A DNA stretch of 54,572 nt from Bacillota bacterium (GTDB lineage: Bacteria > Bacillota > Clostridia > Lachnospirales > Bianqueaceae): assembly GCA_017442735.1 (NCBI GenBank), contig JAFRZE010000028.1, positions 1 through 54,572 of the forward strand. The letters run 5' to 3'. How positions within the stretch are numbered: position 1 is the stretch's first letter; each line of letters begins with the position of its first letter. Positions 43,517 to 50,971 of the stretch are shown here, piece after piece. The position numbers and the translations under genes were made by a program. The notes beneath the pieces are model-generated. The model had not been told where the DNA came from. It did no database searches and saw nothing but the letters and a program-made list of their open reading frames with translations.

Positions 43517-44200
43517 TTATTCTTTCGTGACCATCGTACAGATGATCGTGATCAGATAGGCAATGCCAATAATCAGTAAAAAGCCCAGCAGCGCGCCGCC
43601 AAGGAGGCTGGAAAGGAAATTGCCGGCAGCGCCGTTGCCTTCTCCCACTTTGACCCCGTTGACGAAATACTCGTATTGCTTACTTCTATCGATCTTCGTT
43701 GATAAAGCGGAAATGATACCCACGACGATACCCGCGCCGATCCCGAGCCCCATCAGCGAACCTTTCCCATTACCCGATGCCAAAAGCGCCCCTACCGCAC
43801 CGAGGATCATTCCTGCAGCCAGAATAATGGAAAAAGGATTGAACCAGGCGATCAGCATCGCGACCGCCAGCACGGCCATGATGATCAGCGCGACGATCTC
43901 TTTCTTGCGGATCGAATCATACCGTTCCCGTGATAACCGATTCCGCAAGTATGCGGTGTAGGGATCCAATATATCTTTCGTCACCCGGTGACGCAGCGCA
44001 ACAAAGGCGATCCCGATCAGCCCGAATCCGCCGAACGATGCCATCATCACACCAAGGACCAGTTTCCACATCTGTCCCTGTACGACGTTGGAACCGACCG
44101 TCTCCGCGCTGGCCGCCAGCGGAATCCCCCCGGCCAGAAGAACAACGCATATGCTGCACAGAATAATAATGGCTTTTCTTTTCTCATCCTGCGAACTCAT
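43517..44200 (-). CDS. Multi-pass membrane protein
   Basis: 227 residues; about six hydrophobic segments (AIIILCSICVVLLAGGIPLAA, LVLGVMMASFGGFGLIGIAFVAL, IVALIIMAVLAVAMLIAWF, a Gly-rich segment near 150, and a C-terminal LLGFLLIIGIAYLITIICTM). A KYEYFVNGVKVGEG-like loop lies outside or between. No family recognised. The ATG at 44200 follows GGGAGGTGG. Co-transcribed with helical-repeat paralogue 2. Confidence 0.7.
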   Translation of the reverse strand: MSSQDEKRKAIIILCSICVVLLAGGIPLAASAETVGSNVVQGQMWKLVLGVMMASFGGFGLIGIAFVALRHRVTKDILDPYTAYLRNRLSRERYDSIRKKEIVALIIMAVLAVAMLIAWFNPFSIILAAGMILGAVGALLASGNGKGSLMGLGIGAGIVVGIISALSTKIDRSKQYEYFVNGVKVGEGNGAAGNFLSSLLGGALLGFLLIIGIAYLITIICTMVTKE

Positions 44201-44230
44201 ATGATCCACCTCCCGACATTCGTCAAAAAA

Positions 44231-44614
44231 CTATTCAATTTCTTTGCCCATGTGTGACAAAGTGATCTTCTTATATGCATTGGATTTTGCATCATCCGGA
44301 TGCGGTTCAAGCCCGATGATCGTAATATCCCCTTTCTCCGGCCCATAAACCCAAAAGATCCTTCCTGCTTTTGGCTTGTTGTTCTCCAAATACGATTCCC
44401 ATACTTTCATCCCATATCTAGCTGTGAGCGGATCGATCTCATGAGACTGCAGTCCGGGATGACGAGGATTCTGAGACAGAAGAACCATGGCTTTACCAAG
44501 TAATTTGTAGAGTTTCTCTTCATCCGAATTTGCGCTGTCCGATGCTATCTTTTCTTTCAGATCTTCCCACAAAGCTTCCATTTCAGGAACACCTAAGTGT
44601 ATTTCGCAAGTCAT
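44231..44614 (-). CDS. RelE/ParE-like toxin
   Basis: 127 residues. The C-terminal half, KAGRIFWVYGPEKGDITIIGLEPHPDD then YKKITLS, has the strand pattern (RI.w......I.ii....H) of RelE-superfamily toxins, which cleave mRNA at the ribosome or poison gyrase. The N-terminal helices are longer than in RelE itself. Overlaps the upstream antitoxin-like gene by 4 bp (ATGA), the usual antitoxin-first order. Activity not provable from sequence. Confidence 0.7.
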   Translation of the reverse strand: MTCEIHLGVPEMEALWEDLKEKIASDSANSDEEKLYKLLGKAMVLLSQNPRHPGLQSHEIDPLTARYGMKVWESYLENNKPKAGRIFWVYGPEKGDITIIGLEPHPDDAKSNAYKKITLSHMGKEIE

Positions 44615-44862
44615 TCCTCTGTAAACTCCGACAAATCAACTGCATCCGAAACGTTTCCGGCTTTTAGATTCTGGACAGCTGTGTCCATCATAGCCAGCGT
44701 ATTCGCTGATACCTGGAACGGTGCAGTTAGTTCTCTTGGCTCCAATAAGATACGTCCATCATTATACTCAGAAACATGATAGTACTCAAACACAACACTG
44801 CGAAGTGTGAGTCTCCGCTTTGCATCCAGTTTTGCATCATATTCCCTGACTGTAGTCAGCAT
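44611..44862 (-). CDS. Cognate antitoxin
   Basis: 83 residues starting MLTTVREYDAKLDAKRRLTLRS. The N-terminal KLDAKRRLTLR stretch resembles AbrB/MazE-like or related DNA-binding strands; the acidic C-terminus (VSDAVDLSEFTEE) would bind the toxin. The start at 44862 has GGAGGAA 8 bp upstream. First gene of the pair, under a promoter with a palindromic operator at 44896-44909. Confidence 0.7.
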   Translation of the reverse strand: MLTTVREYDAKLDAKRRLTLRSVVFEYYHVSEYNDGRILLEPRELTAPFQVSANTLAMMDTAVQNLKAGNVSDAVDLSEFTEE

Positions 44863-44895
44863 AATTGATTCCTCCATTCGTGGGATATTCTCCAT

Positions 44896-44942
44896 GTGGG
44901 ATTTCCCACCACTATAATAGCACGCTTATCTTTTATCGTCAA
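44896..44942 (-). promoter_or_regulatory. Toxin-antitoxin promoter with operator
   Basis: Minus-strand TTGACG (44937-44942), 17 bp, TATTAT (44914-44919). The perfect palindrome GTGGGAAATCCCAC (44896-44909) covers the transcription start, and a further half-site (GTGGGA, from 44880) lies downstream. Typical of autoregulated toxin-antitoxin operons. Confidence 0.8.
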
Positions 44943-44980
44943 GTCCTTGAGTATTTATAACCAATCTGTGGCCATTTCCG

Positions 44981-45244
44981 TGTCTATGTTTTGGATTTGC
45001 TATTTTTCCCATGCACTTTGATGTCCATGTTATAGATTTGGCTGTTTTTTCGATAAAGCCCTCCTCGCAAAACAGGCTTAGTTTCCACCTGTGCGAGAAC
45101 CTCCTCGCACCAGGCTCTAAAGTTCCACCGGTGCCCGTATCAACCAGACGATCATCCTCGCATATAAGCCTATGTCTCCACTAATGCGCGAATTTTTTCT
45201 GGATTTTGCGCGCATCAGTGGCAAAAGTCAACATTTTGCGAGGA
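44981..45244. repeat. Direct repeat plus four CCTCGCA hairpins
   Basis: Two copies of a 27-bp word of the type TGTCTATGTTTTGGATTTGC start at 44981 and 45022. Then come hairpin units at 45063-45097, 45104-45134 and 45157-45191, each with CCTCGCA, an AGGCTnTAnnnTCCAC-like loop and a GTGCG-type right arm, and a fourth, inverted unit at 45207-45244. The 400-bp gap has no gene. Confidence 0.7.
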
Positions 45245-45264
45245 GCCAGCGGCTATAAGGCAAA

Positions 45265-45294
45265 AAAGAGACATAGCAATTGCTACATCTCTTT
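45265..45294 (-). terminator. Terminator of DUF2975/XRE operon
   Basis: AAAGAGA, TAGCAATTGCTA and TCTCTTT make an almost perfect stem just past the XRE stop at 45301, with A and T runs on either side. Confidence 0.8.
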
Positions 45295-45300
45295 CTTTTT

Positions 45301-45528
45301 TTACTCTTCTTCACTGCTTGCGTTAGGATCATATTCCAGAATATCCCCGGGCTGGCAGTGCAGCGCCTCGCAAATGGCTTCCAGCGTTGAGAAGCGGATC
45401 GCGCTGATCTTTCCGGTCTTCATTTTAGAAAGGTTCACGTTTGATACACCGACCTGATCTGACAGGTCCTTCAGGCTGATCTTCCGATCCGCCATCACGC
45501 GGTCCAGCCGCAGAATGATCTTTCCCAT
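45301..45528 (-). CDS. XRE-family (YozG-like) repressor
   Basis: 75 residues, essentially one HTH: RLDRVMADRKISLKDLSDQVGVSNVNLSKMKTGKISAIRFSTLEAICEALHCQPGDILEY. Matches the short XRE partners of DUF2975 membrane proteins. The start at 45528 has GAGG 6 bp upstream and lies 8 bp past the DUF2975 stop. Probably represses its own operon through the palindromes at 46173-46252 (inference). Confidence 0.93.
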   Translation of the reverse strand: MGKIILRLDRVMADRKISLKDLSDQVGVSNVNLSKMKTGKISAIRFSTLEAICEALHCQPGDILEYDPNASSEEE

Positions 45529-45536
45529 CTCGCACC

Positions 45537-46142
45537 TCACAGAGTTTCATCCGATTCTTTCTGAAGCGCTTCCCCATAGCGGAACACGTACGACAGGAAG
45601 AAAATGATCAGCGCGACGAAGACAAACCCGATATTGAAGCTGTAATCATAACTGATTTCCGAGACCAGAGCCGGATTCACGATCTTTTCAAGCTGATACA
45701 TGCGCAGCTCGAAAACGGCATTGAGCATTCCGCCGATCTCGCTAATCGCGCCGGTGACCAGCACGGTCCATCCCAACTTGCGGATCTTATCCGCTATGCC
45801 GCTCGCGAAAGGCTGTCCTTCCTTCATCGGCGCCAGGATCTCACGAAGAACACGCAGGCAGAACCAAACCGCCCCCGCCATCAAGATCATACCGATCAAC
45901 ATCACGACGATGCTCGACTTGACATTCGCCATGTTCAGATACGAGGACATCTCTCCGGACAGTTCCAGATCCAGGACGTCGATCGTCAGCTTATCCGCTT
46001 TTGCGATGATCTTATCTCCGAAGATCAGACTCAGCGGAATAAAGATAGCCGCCACGGCCATGCCGGCAATGGCAAATCCCTGCAGGATCTTTAAGATGCG
46101 ATCGATCACTGTTGCGCTTTTAATGAGTTTCTTGTTTTCCAT
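45537..46142 (-). CDS. DUF2975 membrane protein
   Basis: 201 residues, four membrane helices (ILQGFAIAGMAVAAIFIPLSLIF, SSIVVMLIGMILMAGAVWFCL, KLGWTVLVTGAISEIGGMLN, YDYSFNIGFVFVALIIFFLSYVF) and the end FRYGEALQKESDETL, typical of DUF2975 (YoaS-like). Function unknown; nearly always paired with a small XRE regulator as here. Confidence 0.9.
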   Translation of the reverse strand: MENKKLIKSATVIDRILKILQGFAIAGMAVAAIFIPLSLIFGDKIIAKADKLTIDVLDLELSGEMSSYLNMANVKSSIVVMLIGMILMAGAVWFCLRVLREILAPMKEGQPFASGIADKIRKLGWTVLVTGAISEIGGMLNAVFELRMYQLEKIVNPALVSEISYDYSFNIGFVFVALIIFFLSYVFRYGEALQKESDETL

Positions 46143-46172
46143 GATACTTTCTCCTCTTATTTCATTAATTTT

Positions 46173-46252
46173 TTAACGTTTATCGTTAAGTCTGAGGTTA
46201 CTATATCATGGCCGTTATCATTTGTCAAGTATAAATTATCGTTTTTCGATAA
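46173..46252 (-). promoter_or_regulatory. DUF2975/XRE promoter flanked by two operators
   Basis: Minus-strand TTGACA (46223-46228), 17 bp, TATAGT (46200-46205) is near consensus. Palindromes TTATCGTTTTTCGATAA (46236-46252) and TTAACGTTTATCGTTAA (46173-46189) lie on its two sides. They share TTATCG/CGTTAA-type arms and are good candidates for XRE binding. Confidence 0.75.
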
Positions 46253-46266
46253 ATATTTTACGAGAA

Positions 46267-47730
46267 TCACGGATAGCTAAAAATCTTGCCCTTCCAGTCT
46301 ACCCAGGTCACGGTAACGGTATTCCGGCCATACTGATCCTCGTCCTCCCGCTCATCTTCCCAGACCTTGAACCCGTATTTCTCCTGAGCAGCAGGCGGCA
46401 GACTGGTCGCCAGTGAAATGATGCACCTTGTTTCATCCTGCCTTTTGAACCGGTTCCCGTACTCAGGAATATTCGCGATGAATGTCTTTACCGCCTCGTC
46501 CCGCAGCTCGTCAATACCTTCCCTGCCGTCCAGTTCTTCGTTGAACAGCTCCTTAATGGCATTACTGGCTAGAGCGCTCCCATATGAAGCATCCTTTATG
46601 AAAGGCATCAGCAAATCCGGGCTTCCTTTCTCCCGGATCATCGAGAATGCCAGATCCAGCGCGCTTTCCCAAGTCCAACGGTCCTGCTCTCCGGCTTCGT
46701 GGTACCTCTCTTCCGCCTCTTTGCAAAGCTCCGGAAGCTGCGAAGCCGGAACCAGCGGCGCCAGCTTGCAGAACGCGGTTTTCTGAACATCCGTCCGTTC
46801 CGCTTCTTTCAGTATCTGCCAAAAGTCGTCCACATGATCCAGCAGATCGATCAGGCGAATGGTATCATTTCCGTCTTTTCTGTCGGCGATGATCACCCGG
46901 ATCAGTTTCGCTCGCTGTATATCCGACAAAGGCCGTTCACTGGTACTCTCCCGCAGCCTGAAAACTGCCCTCTCCCGGATATTCTGTACAGGCTCACTCT
47001 CCAGAACATCAATGAGCGCGTCTGTATCTTTCAGCCTGTAAACCGCTTCCTGCCGTTCTTCATTGGAAGATGCGCCACAGGCGATCTGCCGCAGCGCCAG
47101 TGCATCATCAAGTTTTGAAATAGCGGCAGCTCTCGCGTCCCTGGTGGGAGCTTCTAAGGCGATCTTCAGCCGCGCGGCCGGATCGGACACGACATAAGCA
47201 CAGTGAACCGCGCATTCCCGGTTACTCATCGCCACTCTCAGGGCCTGTTCAGGCGCGCGCACTCGCCTTGCAGCATCATCCGCCGTCCATTTGTCAGCGC
47301 TTTCCAGGGCGATCCTGGCAAGTACTTCCTGATCCTCGATGCGGTTAACCGCACTTCGTCTGGCTCTCTCGTGTGCTGCGGTCATAGCCATCTTACCCAG
47401 CAGGGCCTGGTCCTCGATCATCCCCGCGGCCGCTTCTGAGACCTTCCAATCCTTGGAACGAAGTGCGATATCGTACACCAGATCTTTATTCTTGATACGC
47501 TTGACCGCAGCCTCTCCCACGCTCCCCGGGGAACTCAGCGCAAGTTTTGCAAGCAGTGCCTCATCCGTTATACATTCTACCGCTGTGGTTTTTACGCTGC
47601 CATGATAAGCGGTCGTGGCGATCTCATAAAGCTTGTTCTGATTGGAGATCTTCCGGACACCCGCATTGATCTTTCTTAGCTTGGCAGAGTCATTTGTCTC
47701 TTTCATCCAGAACGGTTTAAACAGTCCCAT
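46267..47730 (-). CDS. Helical-repeat protein (MGLF paralogue 3)
   Basis: 487 residues. MGLFKPFWMKETNDSAKLRKINAGVRKISNQNKLYEIATTAYHGSVKTTAVECITDEALL, then at least ten repeats of 24-26 residues with the pattern I.D...L..iA..s....vr.aAv..I. These resemble leucine-rich-variant or HEAT repeats. The end YGFKVWEDE...VTVTWVDWKGKIFSY matches the C-terminal module of paralogue 2. GGAGGG 6 bp before the ATG. Last gene of a run with 47748 and 48130. Scaffold role inferred. Confidence 0.78.
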   Translation of the reverse strand: MGLFKPFWMKETNDSAKLRKINAGVRKISNQNKLYEIATTAYHGSVKTTAVECITDEALLAKLALSSPGSVGEAAVKRIKNKDLVYDIALRSKDWKVSEAAAGMIEDQALLGKMAMTAAHERARRSAVNRIEDQEVLARIALESADKWTADDAARRVRAPEQALRVAMSNRECAVHCAYVVSDPAARLKIALEAPTRDARAAAISKLDDALALRQIACGASSNEERQEAVYRLKDTDALIDVLESEPVQNIRERAVFRLRESTSERPLSDIQRAKLIRVIIADRKDGNDTIRLIDLLDHVDDFWQILKEAERTDVQKTAFCKLAPLVPASQLPELCKEAEERYHEAGEQDRWTWESALDLAFSMIREKGSPDLLMPFIKDASYGSALASNAIKELFNEELDGREGIDELRDEAVKTFIANIPEYGNRFKRQDETRCIISLATSLPPAAQEKYGFKVWEDEREDEDQYGRNTVTVTWVDWKGKIFSYP

Positions 47731-47747
47731 TTGAATCCCTCCGTTTT

Positions 47748-48116
47748 TTATTCCTTAAACCTTGGATAAGCCATTTGTGCCTGCACAATACTGTTTAATA
47801 TCAATCCGGCATATGTATTCGCCTTTTTGAAGCCGAAAAAACCACTATAGAAACATAATTTGACATCATCACTAACCTCCGTCAATGATCCATCGGCTTC
47901 CCTTCTATAATCGTAAAACCGAAGAAATGCATACGGATGAAATAATCTGCCTTTTTCAACGCAAACGAAACGATATTCGGAAAAATACCAGGTATGATTG
48001 ATAGGCGTCCCGGTATAGACCCGGTCAACATATATGATCAAAGACTCTGAACAGCATTTGCGGTCACGTCGAGCATATTCAGGGATCGAAAAATGATTTC
48101 TGATTCTTTCTTCCAT
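47748..48116 (-). CDS. Hypothetical protein
   Basis: 122 residues starting MEERIRNHFSIPEYARRDRKCCSESLIIYVDRVYTG, beta-rich (TWYFSEYRFVCVEKGRLFHPYAFLRFYDYRR). No family recognised. AAAGGAGGG precedes the ATG at 48116, ruling out the longer frame to 48272, which would overlap the GNAT gene. 17 bp upstream of helical-repeat paralogue 3, probably co-transcribed. Confidence 0.65.
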   Translation of the reverse strand: MEERIRNHFSIPEYARRDRKCCSESLIIYVDRVYTGTPINHTWYFSEYRFVCVEKGRLFHPYAFLRFYDYRREADGSLTEVSDDVKLCFYSGFFGFKKANTYAGLILNSIVQAQMAYPRFKE

Positions 48117-48129
48117 GCCGGCCCTCCTT

Positions 48130-48618
48130 TTATTCCAGTACCAATTCATAGCCATAGAGATCCTGATCATACATGCGGCACTCTCCCTTGTTTTGGAAGC
48201 CAAAAGAGTCATATAGCTTAAGTGCCTTCGGATTATATTTGTTGACGATGATATGGACTCCTCGGAAACCACGATCCTTCAGTTCCTCAAACAAAAACCG
48301 AAGCATCGCTTTTGCGATTCCTTTTCCCTGCATGTCCGGGGACACGGATATCCTGGCAAATTCCGCCACCGGTTTCAAATCCGGATCCCAGAAAGGCAGT
48401 GCGTCCACATCTTCATCTTCCTCGATTGAAACCGAACCGATGATTTTGCCTTCCGCCTTGACCACATATAAGGCTTCTCTCTCCAGATCATAATCGATGG
48501 TTTCGTTTGAGGGATACTCATCTGTCCAAGGACATCCTTCCCGTCCGATCTGAGACCGGTATAACGCCAGCAACTCTTGTCTGTCGCTTTCTGTCCCTAA
48601 TTGAATTACATATTCCAA
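48130..48618 (-). CDS. GNAT N-acetyltransferase (TTG start)
   Basis: 162 residues. ARISVSPDMQGKGIAKAMLRFLFEELKDRG is GNAT motif A and NPKALKLYDSFGF motif B. The only start that keeps the conserved N-terminus is TTG at 48618 with a G-rich site about 10 bp upstream; the nearby ATG is out of frame and followed at once by a stop. Substrate unknown. Confidence 0.88.
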   Translation of the reverse strand: MEYVIQLGTESDRQELLALYRSQIGREGCPWTDEYPSNETIDYDLEREALYVVKAEGKIIGSVSIEEDEDVDALPFWDPDLKPVAEFARISVSPDMQGKGIAKAMLRFLFEELKDRGFRGVHIIVNKYNPKALKLYDSFGFQNKGECRMYDQDLYGYELVLE

Positions 48619-48648
48619 ATCTTTATGCCCCCAGCTTTTCCTATTCCT

Positions 48649-49035
48649 TTATCCTCTGTCACCCGGATAGAATTCCCTATACGCATCATACCCTGTGAAG
48701 ACCGCCTGCTCCGGATCATAGCTGAGCACGCCCCAGAATGGCTTCAGCGATTTCACCGGACTGTTCCCGGTTGCCCGGATTTTCAAATACTCATCGATCG
48801 TCTCCTGCTTGGCTGCGATCAGGATCCATTCGATCCTTTCTTCTTCCGCCAGATCCAGATTCCGTTCATGATAATGGATCAACCCATGCTTTTCGATCAG
48901 CTTATACGCGTCATCTCTCACGGATTCAAAGATCTCATGATCCAGCGGCGGCGAAAGCGCCAGTCTTTTGCAGCCTCCGGCCACACACTCACAGAACGCC
49001 GTTATCATCCCAAGGATGAATGCATATTGATCCAT
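48649..49035 (-). CDS. Hypothetical protein
   Basis: 128 residues, mostly helical: MDQYAFILGMITAFCECVAGGCKRLALSPPL, LAEEERIEWILIAAKQETIDEYLKIR, then SLKPFWGVLSYDPEQAVFTGYDAYREFYPG. I do not recognise a function. AAAGGAA precedes the ATG. 30 bp before the GNAT start, so likely the same transcript. Confidence 0.65.
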   Translation of the reverse strand: MDQYAFILGMITAFCECVAGGCKRLALSPPLDHEIFESVRDDAYKLIEKHGLIHYHERNLDLAEEERIEWILIAAKQETIDEYLKIRATGNSPVKSLKPFWGVLSYDPEQAVFTGYDAYREFYPGDRG

Positions 49036-49088
49036 TATCAGTTCCTTTCCCGTTCCACTTATAGATATTTTGCTTTCCTATGTCACTT

Positions 49089-49382
49089 GCGTCTAAATAA
49101 ACCTGTTTGTCATTATTTGTCCGCAATACACTCCCTTGGTGCGTCTGAAAAGAATCGTTTTTCATATTCAGACGCTGCAATTTTCTAAAAAACCACGGAC
49201 GTCTTTTGTCCAAAGACGTTTGTCGTTTTGGCTACGACATTTCCCCCTATCGGACGTGTTGCAAGGAGAATACCCTGGTAAATCCCTTGCTTTCGTGCGT
49301 CTGAATCTGAAATAGATTGATTCTCAGACGTAGTCATCAAAGGATTTTCGTCTAAAACTGGTTTATCTCATATTTCAGACGC
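49089..49382. repeat. Cluster of GCGTCTGA hairpins
   Basis: Successive inverted repeats: GCGTCTGAA/TTCAGACGC type at 49141-49175, ACGTCTTT/AAAGACGT at 49199-49219, TGTCG/CGACA at 49221-49239, GCAAGG/CCTTGC at 49261-49290, GCGTCTGAATC/GATTCTCAGACG at 49297-49330, and CGTCT/CAGACG at 49349-49382, with a degenerate unit from 49089. GCGTCT or its inverse recurs about eight times. 49036-49392 has no gene. Confidence 0.8.
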
Positions 49383-49392
49383 ACTTGCTTTT

Positions 49393-49857
49393 CTATCTGT
49401 GAATATACATCCTTGTCATATCCGGTTCGTCATCTCCCTGAACCATACACAGGAACTCCCAGCCGTATCTTTCATAAAAACCGGTATGATCTGTCACCAG
49501 ATATGCCGGTGAGATCCCTTTCGATCTCAGGTCCTCCACCGTCATGTCCAGCAGCGTTCCTGCGATACCTTGGCCCCGATAGCCTTCTTCCGTATATACC
49601 GCGCAGACATTAGGCGTCAGGTCTTTTCTGTCATGGAAGTCGTTTTCGATCACTCCCATGCCACCAACGATCTTCTCTCCGTCAAGGCAGAGGTACCAGC
49701 CAAGTTCTGTTTCTCCGCTTAAGTAAGCGTCCATACATTCCAGATATGCTTCCCTGGGCACGCCCCATTTGCTGTGAAACCAATCCGCAGCCGTGTCTTT
49801 CAAATTCGGCTGATCCCGCAACGTTATATATTGTAAATCCATTTTATCCTGTTTCAT
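49393..49857 (-). CDS. GNAT N-acetyltransferase
   Basis: 154 residues. VCAVYTEEGYRGQGIAGTLLDMTVEDLRSKGI is motif A; HTGFYERYGWEFLCMV is motif B. Its ATG overlaps the stop of the radical SAM gene (TAATG), so it is translationally coupled; an alternative ATG at 49842 has AGGA close by. Pairing with a HydE-like enzyme suggests a modification pathway, but this is only context. Confidence 0.9.
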   Translation of the reverse strand: MKQDKMDLQYITLRDQPNLKDTAADWFHSKWGVPREAYLECMDAYLSGETELGWYLCLDGEKIVGGMGVIENDFHDRKDLTPNVCAVYTEEGYRGQGIAGTLLDMTVEDLRSKGISPAYLVTDHTGFYERYGWEFLCMVQGDDEPDMTRMYIHR

Positions 49858-50837
49858 TACAGCGAAAGCTTCATCCCACTCAGTTCGGCCATTTTCTTAA
49901 AGTGCTCGATCCCTTTCAGTTCGCGGTTATCCACTACATGAAAGTTTTTTGCCTGTGCGACCGGCAGAAGATCACAGAACAGAATATTTCCTCCGGCCAT
50001 CAGCGCGTCCAGATTGCCCTCTTCTGTCGCAAGTCCTTTACTCAGGTCATCTCCCGGCTGTTGCGCGGTGATACGAATCTCCGGCATCAGGATCCGCATG
50101 ATCGCGATCTCCTTCAGGATCTTCAGCCTTTCTCCCGGCTTCGCTGGTACACCGTCTGCTCCCATAGCCAGGGGTGTCCCTTTTGCCGGCATATAGGGAA
50201 CGATCGGCGCCCACGAAATATCCAGCTCCTGCATAAGCGCAATGTCTTCCAGCAGCATGTCCTCCGTCTGACCCGGATAGTCCACGATATTGCCGGATGC
50301 CAGATTCAGACCGCTCTTTTTGACATTTTCGATCGCCTTCATCCGTTTTTCAAAATTGGTCGAAGGGTTCAGCCGATCAAACACTTCTTTCTGTCCCATC
50401 TCATACTTGATAACGTATTCGGTGGCACCGGCCGCTTTCAACTCGTCATACTGATCGGCATCAAACTCTCCGCAAGCCAGAGAGATCTCCTGAAAACCAA
50501 GGCCATGGATCCCCTCGACCGCTTTCAAAAGATGCTCATATCCATATCCGGGATCTTCGCCGGAAATAAGAAAGATCCTGGAAAAACCGCTCTCTCTGGC
50601 TATCCTGGCGCTGTCCAGAATATCTTCCACCGACAGCCGAAATCTGGTGATTTTCTGGCCGGCACGCATGCCGCAATACAGACACTGATTGCGGCATATA
50701 TTGGAATACCCCAGCAGCGCCATGCCATAAAGGGTATTGTCTTTTTCCCGATATACTTCCCGCGCTGCGGGCAGGATCTCTTCTCTGAACTGTTTTTCAG
50801 GCATCCGCAGGATCTCGCGGATCTCTTCCTTTGTCAT
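49857..50837 (-). CDS. HydE/PylB-like radical SAM enzyme
   Basis: 326 residues. YSNICRNQCLYCGMR holds the CX3CX2C cluster motif; LISGEDPGYGYEHLLKAVEGIH, VIKYEMGQKEVFDRLNPSTNFEKRMKAIENVKKSGLNLASGNIVDYPGQTEDML and WAPIVPYMPAKGTPLA follow the BioB/HydE/PylB barrel. It resembles HydE, which helps build the H-cluster of [FeFe]-hydrogenase, but no HydF, HydG or hydrogenase gene is in the window. PylB or a paralogue of unknown substrate are alternatives. The ATG at 50837 is preferred to the GTG at 50846, which lies in the ribosome binding site. Confidence 0.85.
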   Translation of the reverse strand: MTKEEIREILRMPEKQFREEILPAAREVYREKDNTLYGMALLGYSNICRNQCLYCGMRAGQKITRFRLSVEDILDSARIARESGFSRIFLISGEDPGYGYEHLLKAVEGIHGLGFQEISLACGEFDADQYDELKAAGATEYVIKYEMGQKEVFDRLNPSTNFEKRMKAIENVKKSGLNLASGNIVDYPGQTEDMLLEDIALMQELDISWAPIVPYMPAKGTPLAMGADGVPAKPGERLKILKEIAIMRILMPEIRITAQQPGDDLSKGLATEEGNLDALMAGGNILFCDLLPVAQAKNFHVVDNRELKGIEHFKKMAELSGMKLSL

Positions 50838-50876
50838 ATTCTCCACCTCTGTTCCTTCGTAATATCTAAAATGACA

Positions 50877-50908
50877 AACTCCTGTGAATAGTATACATCA
50901 CAGGAGTT
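50877..50908. terminator. Hairpin upstream of radical SAM gene
   Basis: AACTCCTGTGA and TCACAGGAGTT are exact 11-bp inverses with a 10-base loop. Either a terminator for the Rpn remnant or a leader structure for the HydE-like operon; no long U tract. Confidence 0.55.
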
Positions 50909-50971
50909 CATTTGAGAATTCTTATTTCGATGTTTGATTCGACCAACCTATCATAGACAGAGCGGGACCTT

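Noticed and set aside
48989..49213. 74-codon minus-strand frame
   Set aside because: Overlaps a better gene and the GCGTCTGA hairpins.
206..49382. The hairpin arrays as CRISPR
   Set aside because: No constant repeat with unique spacers of equal length, arms are mutually inverted, and no cas gene is nearby.
10843..50837. Pyrrolysine decoding of the amber codon, with the HydE-like gene as PylB
   Set aside because: No PylS, PylC, PylD or tRNA-Pyl seen, and the radical SAM protein fits HydE at least as well; a single TAG is weak evidence.
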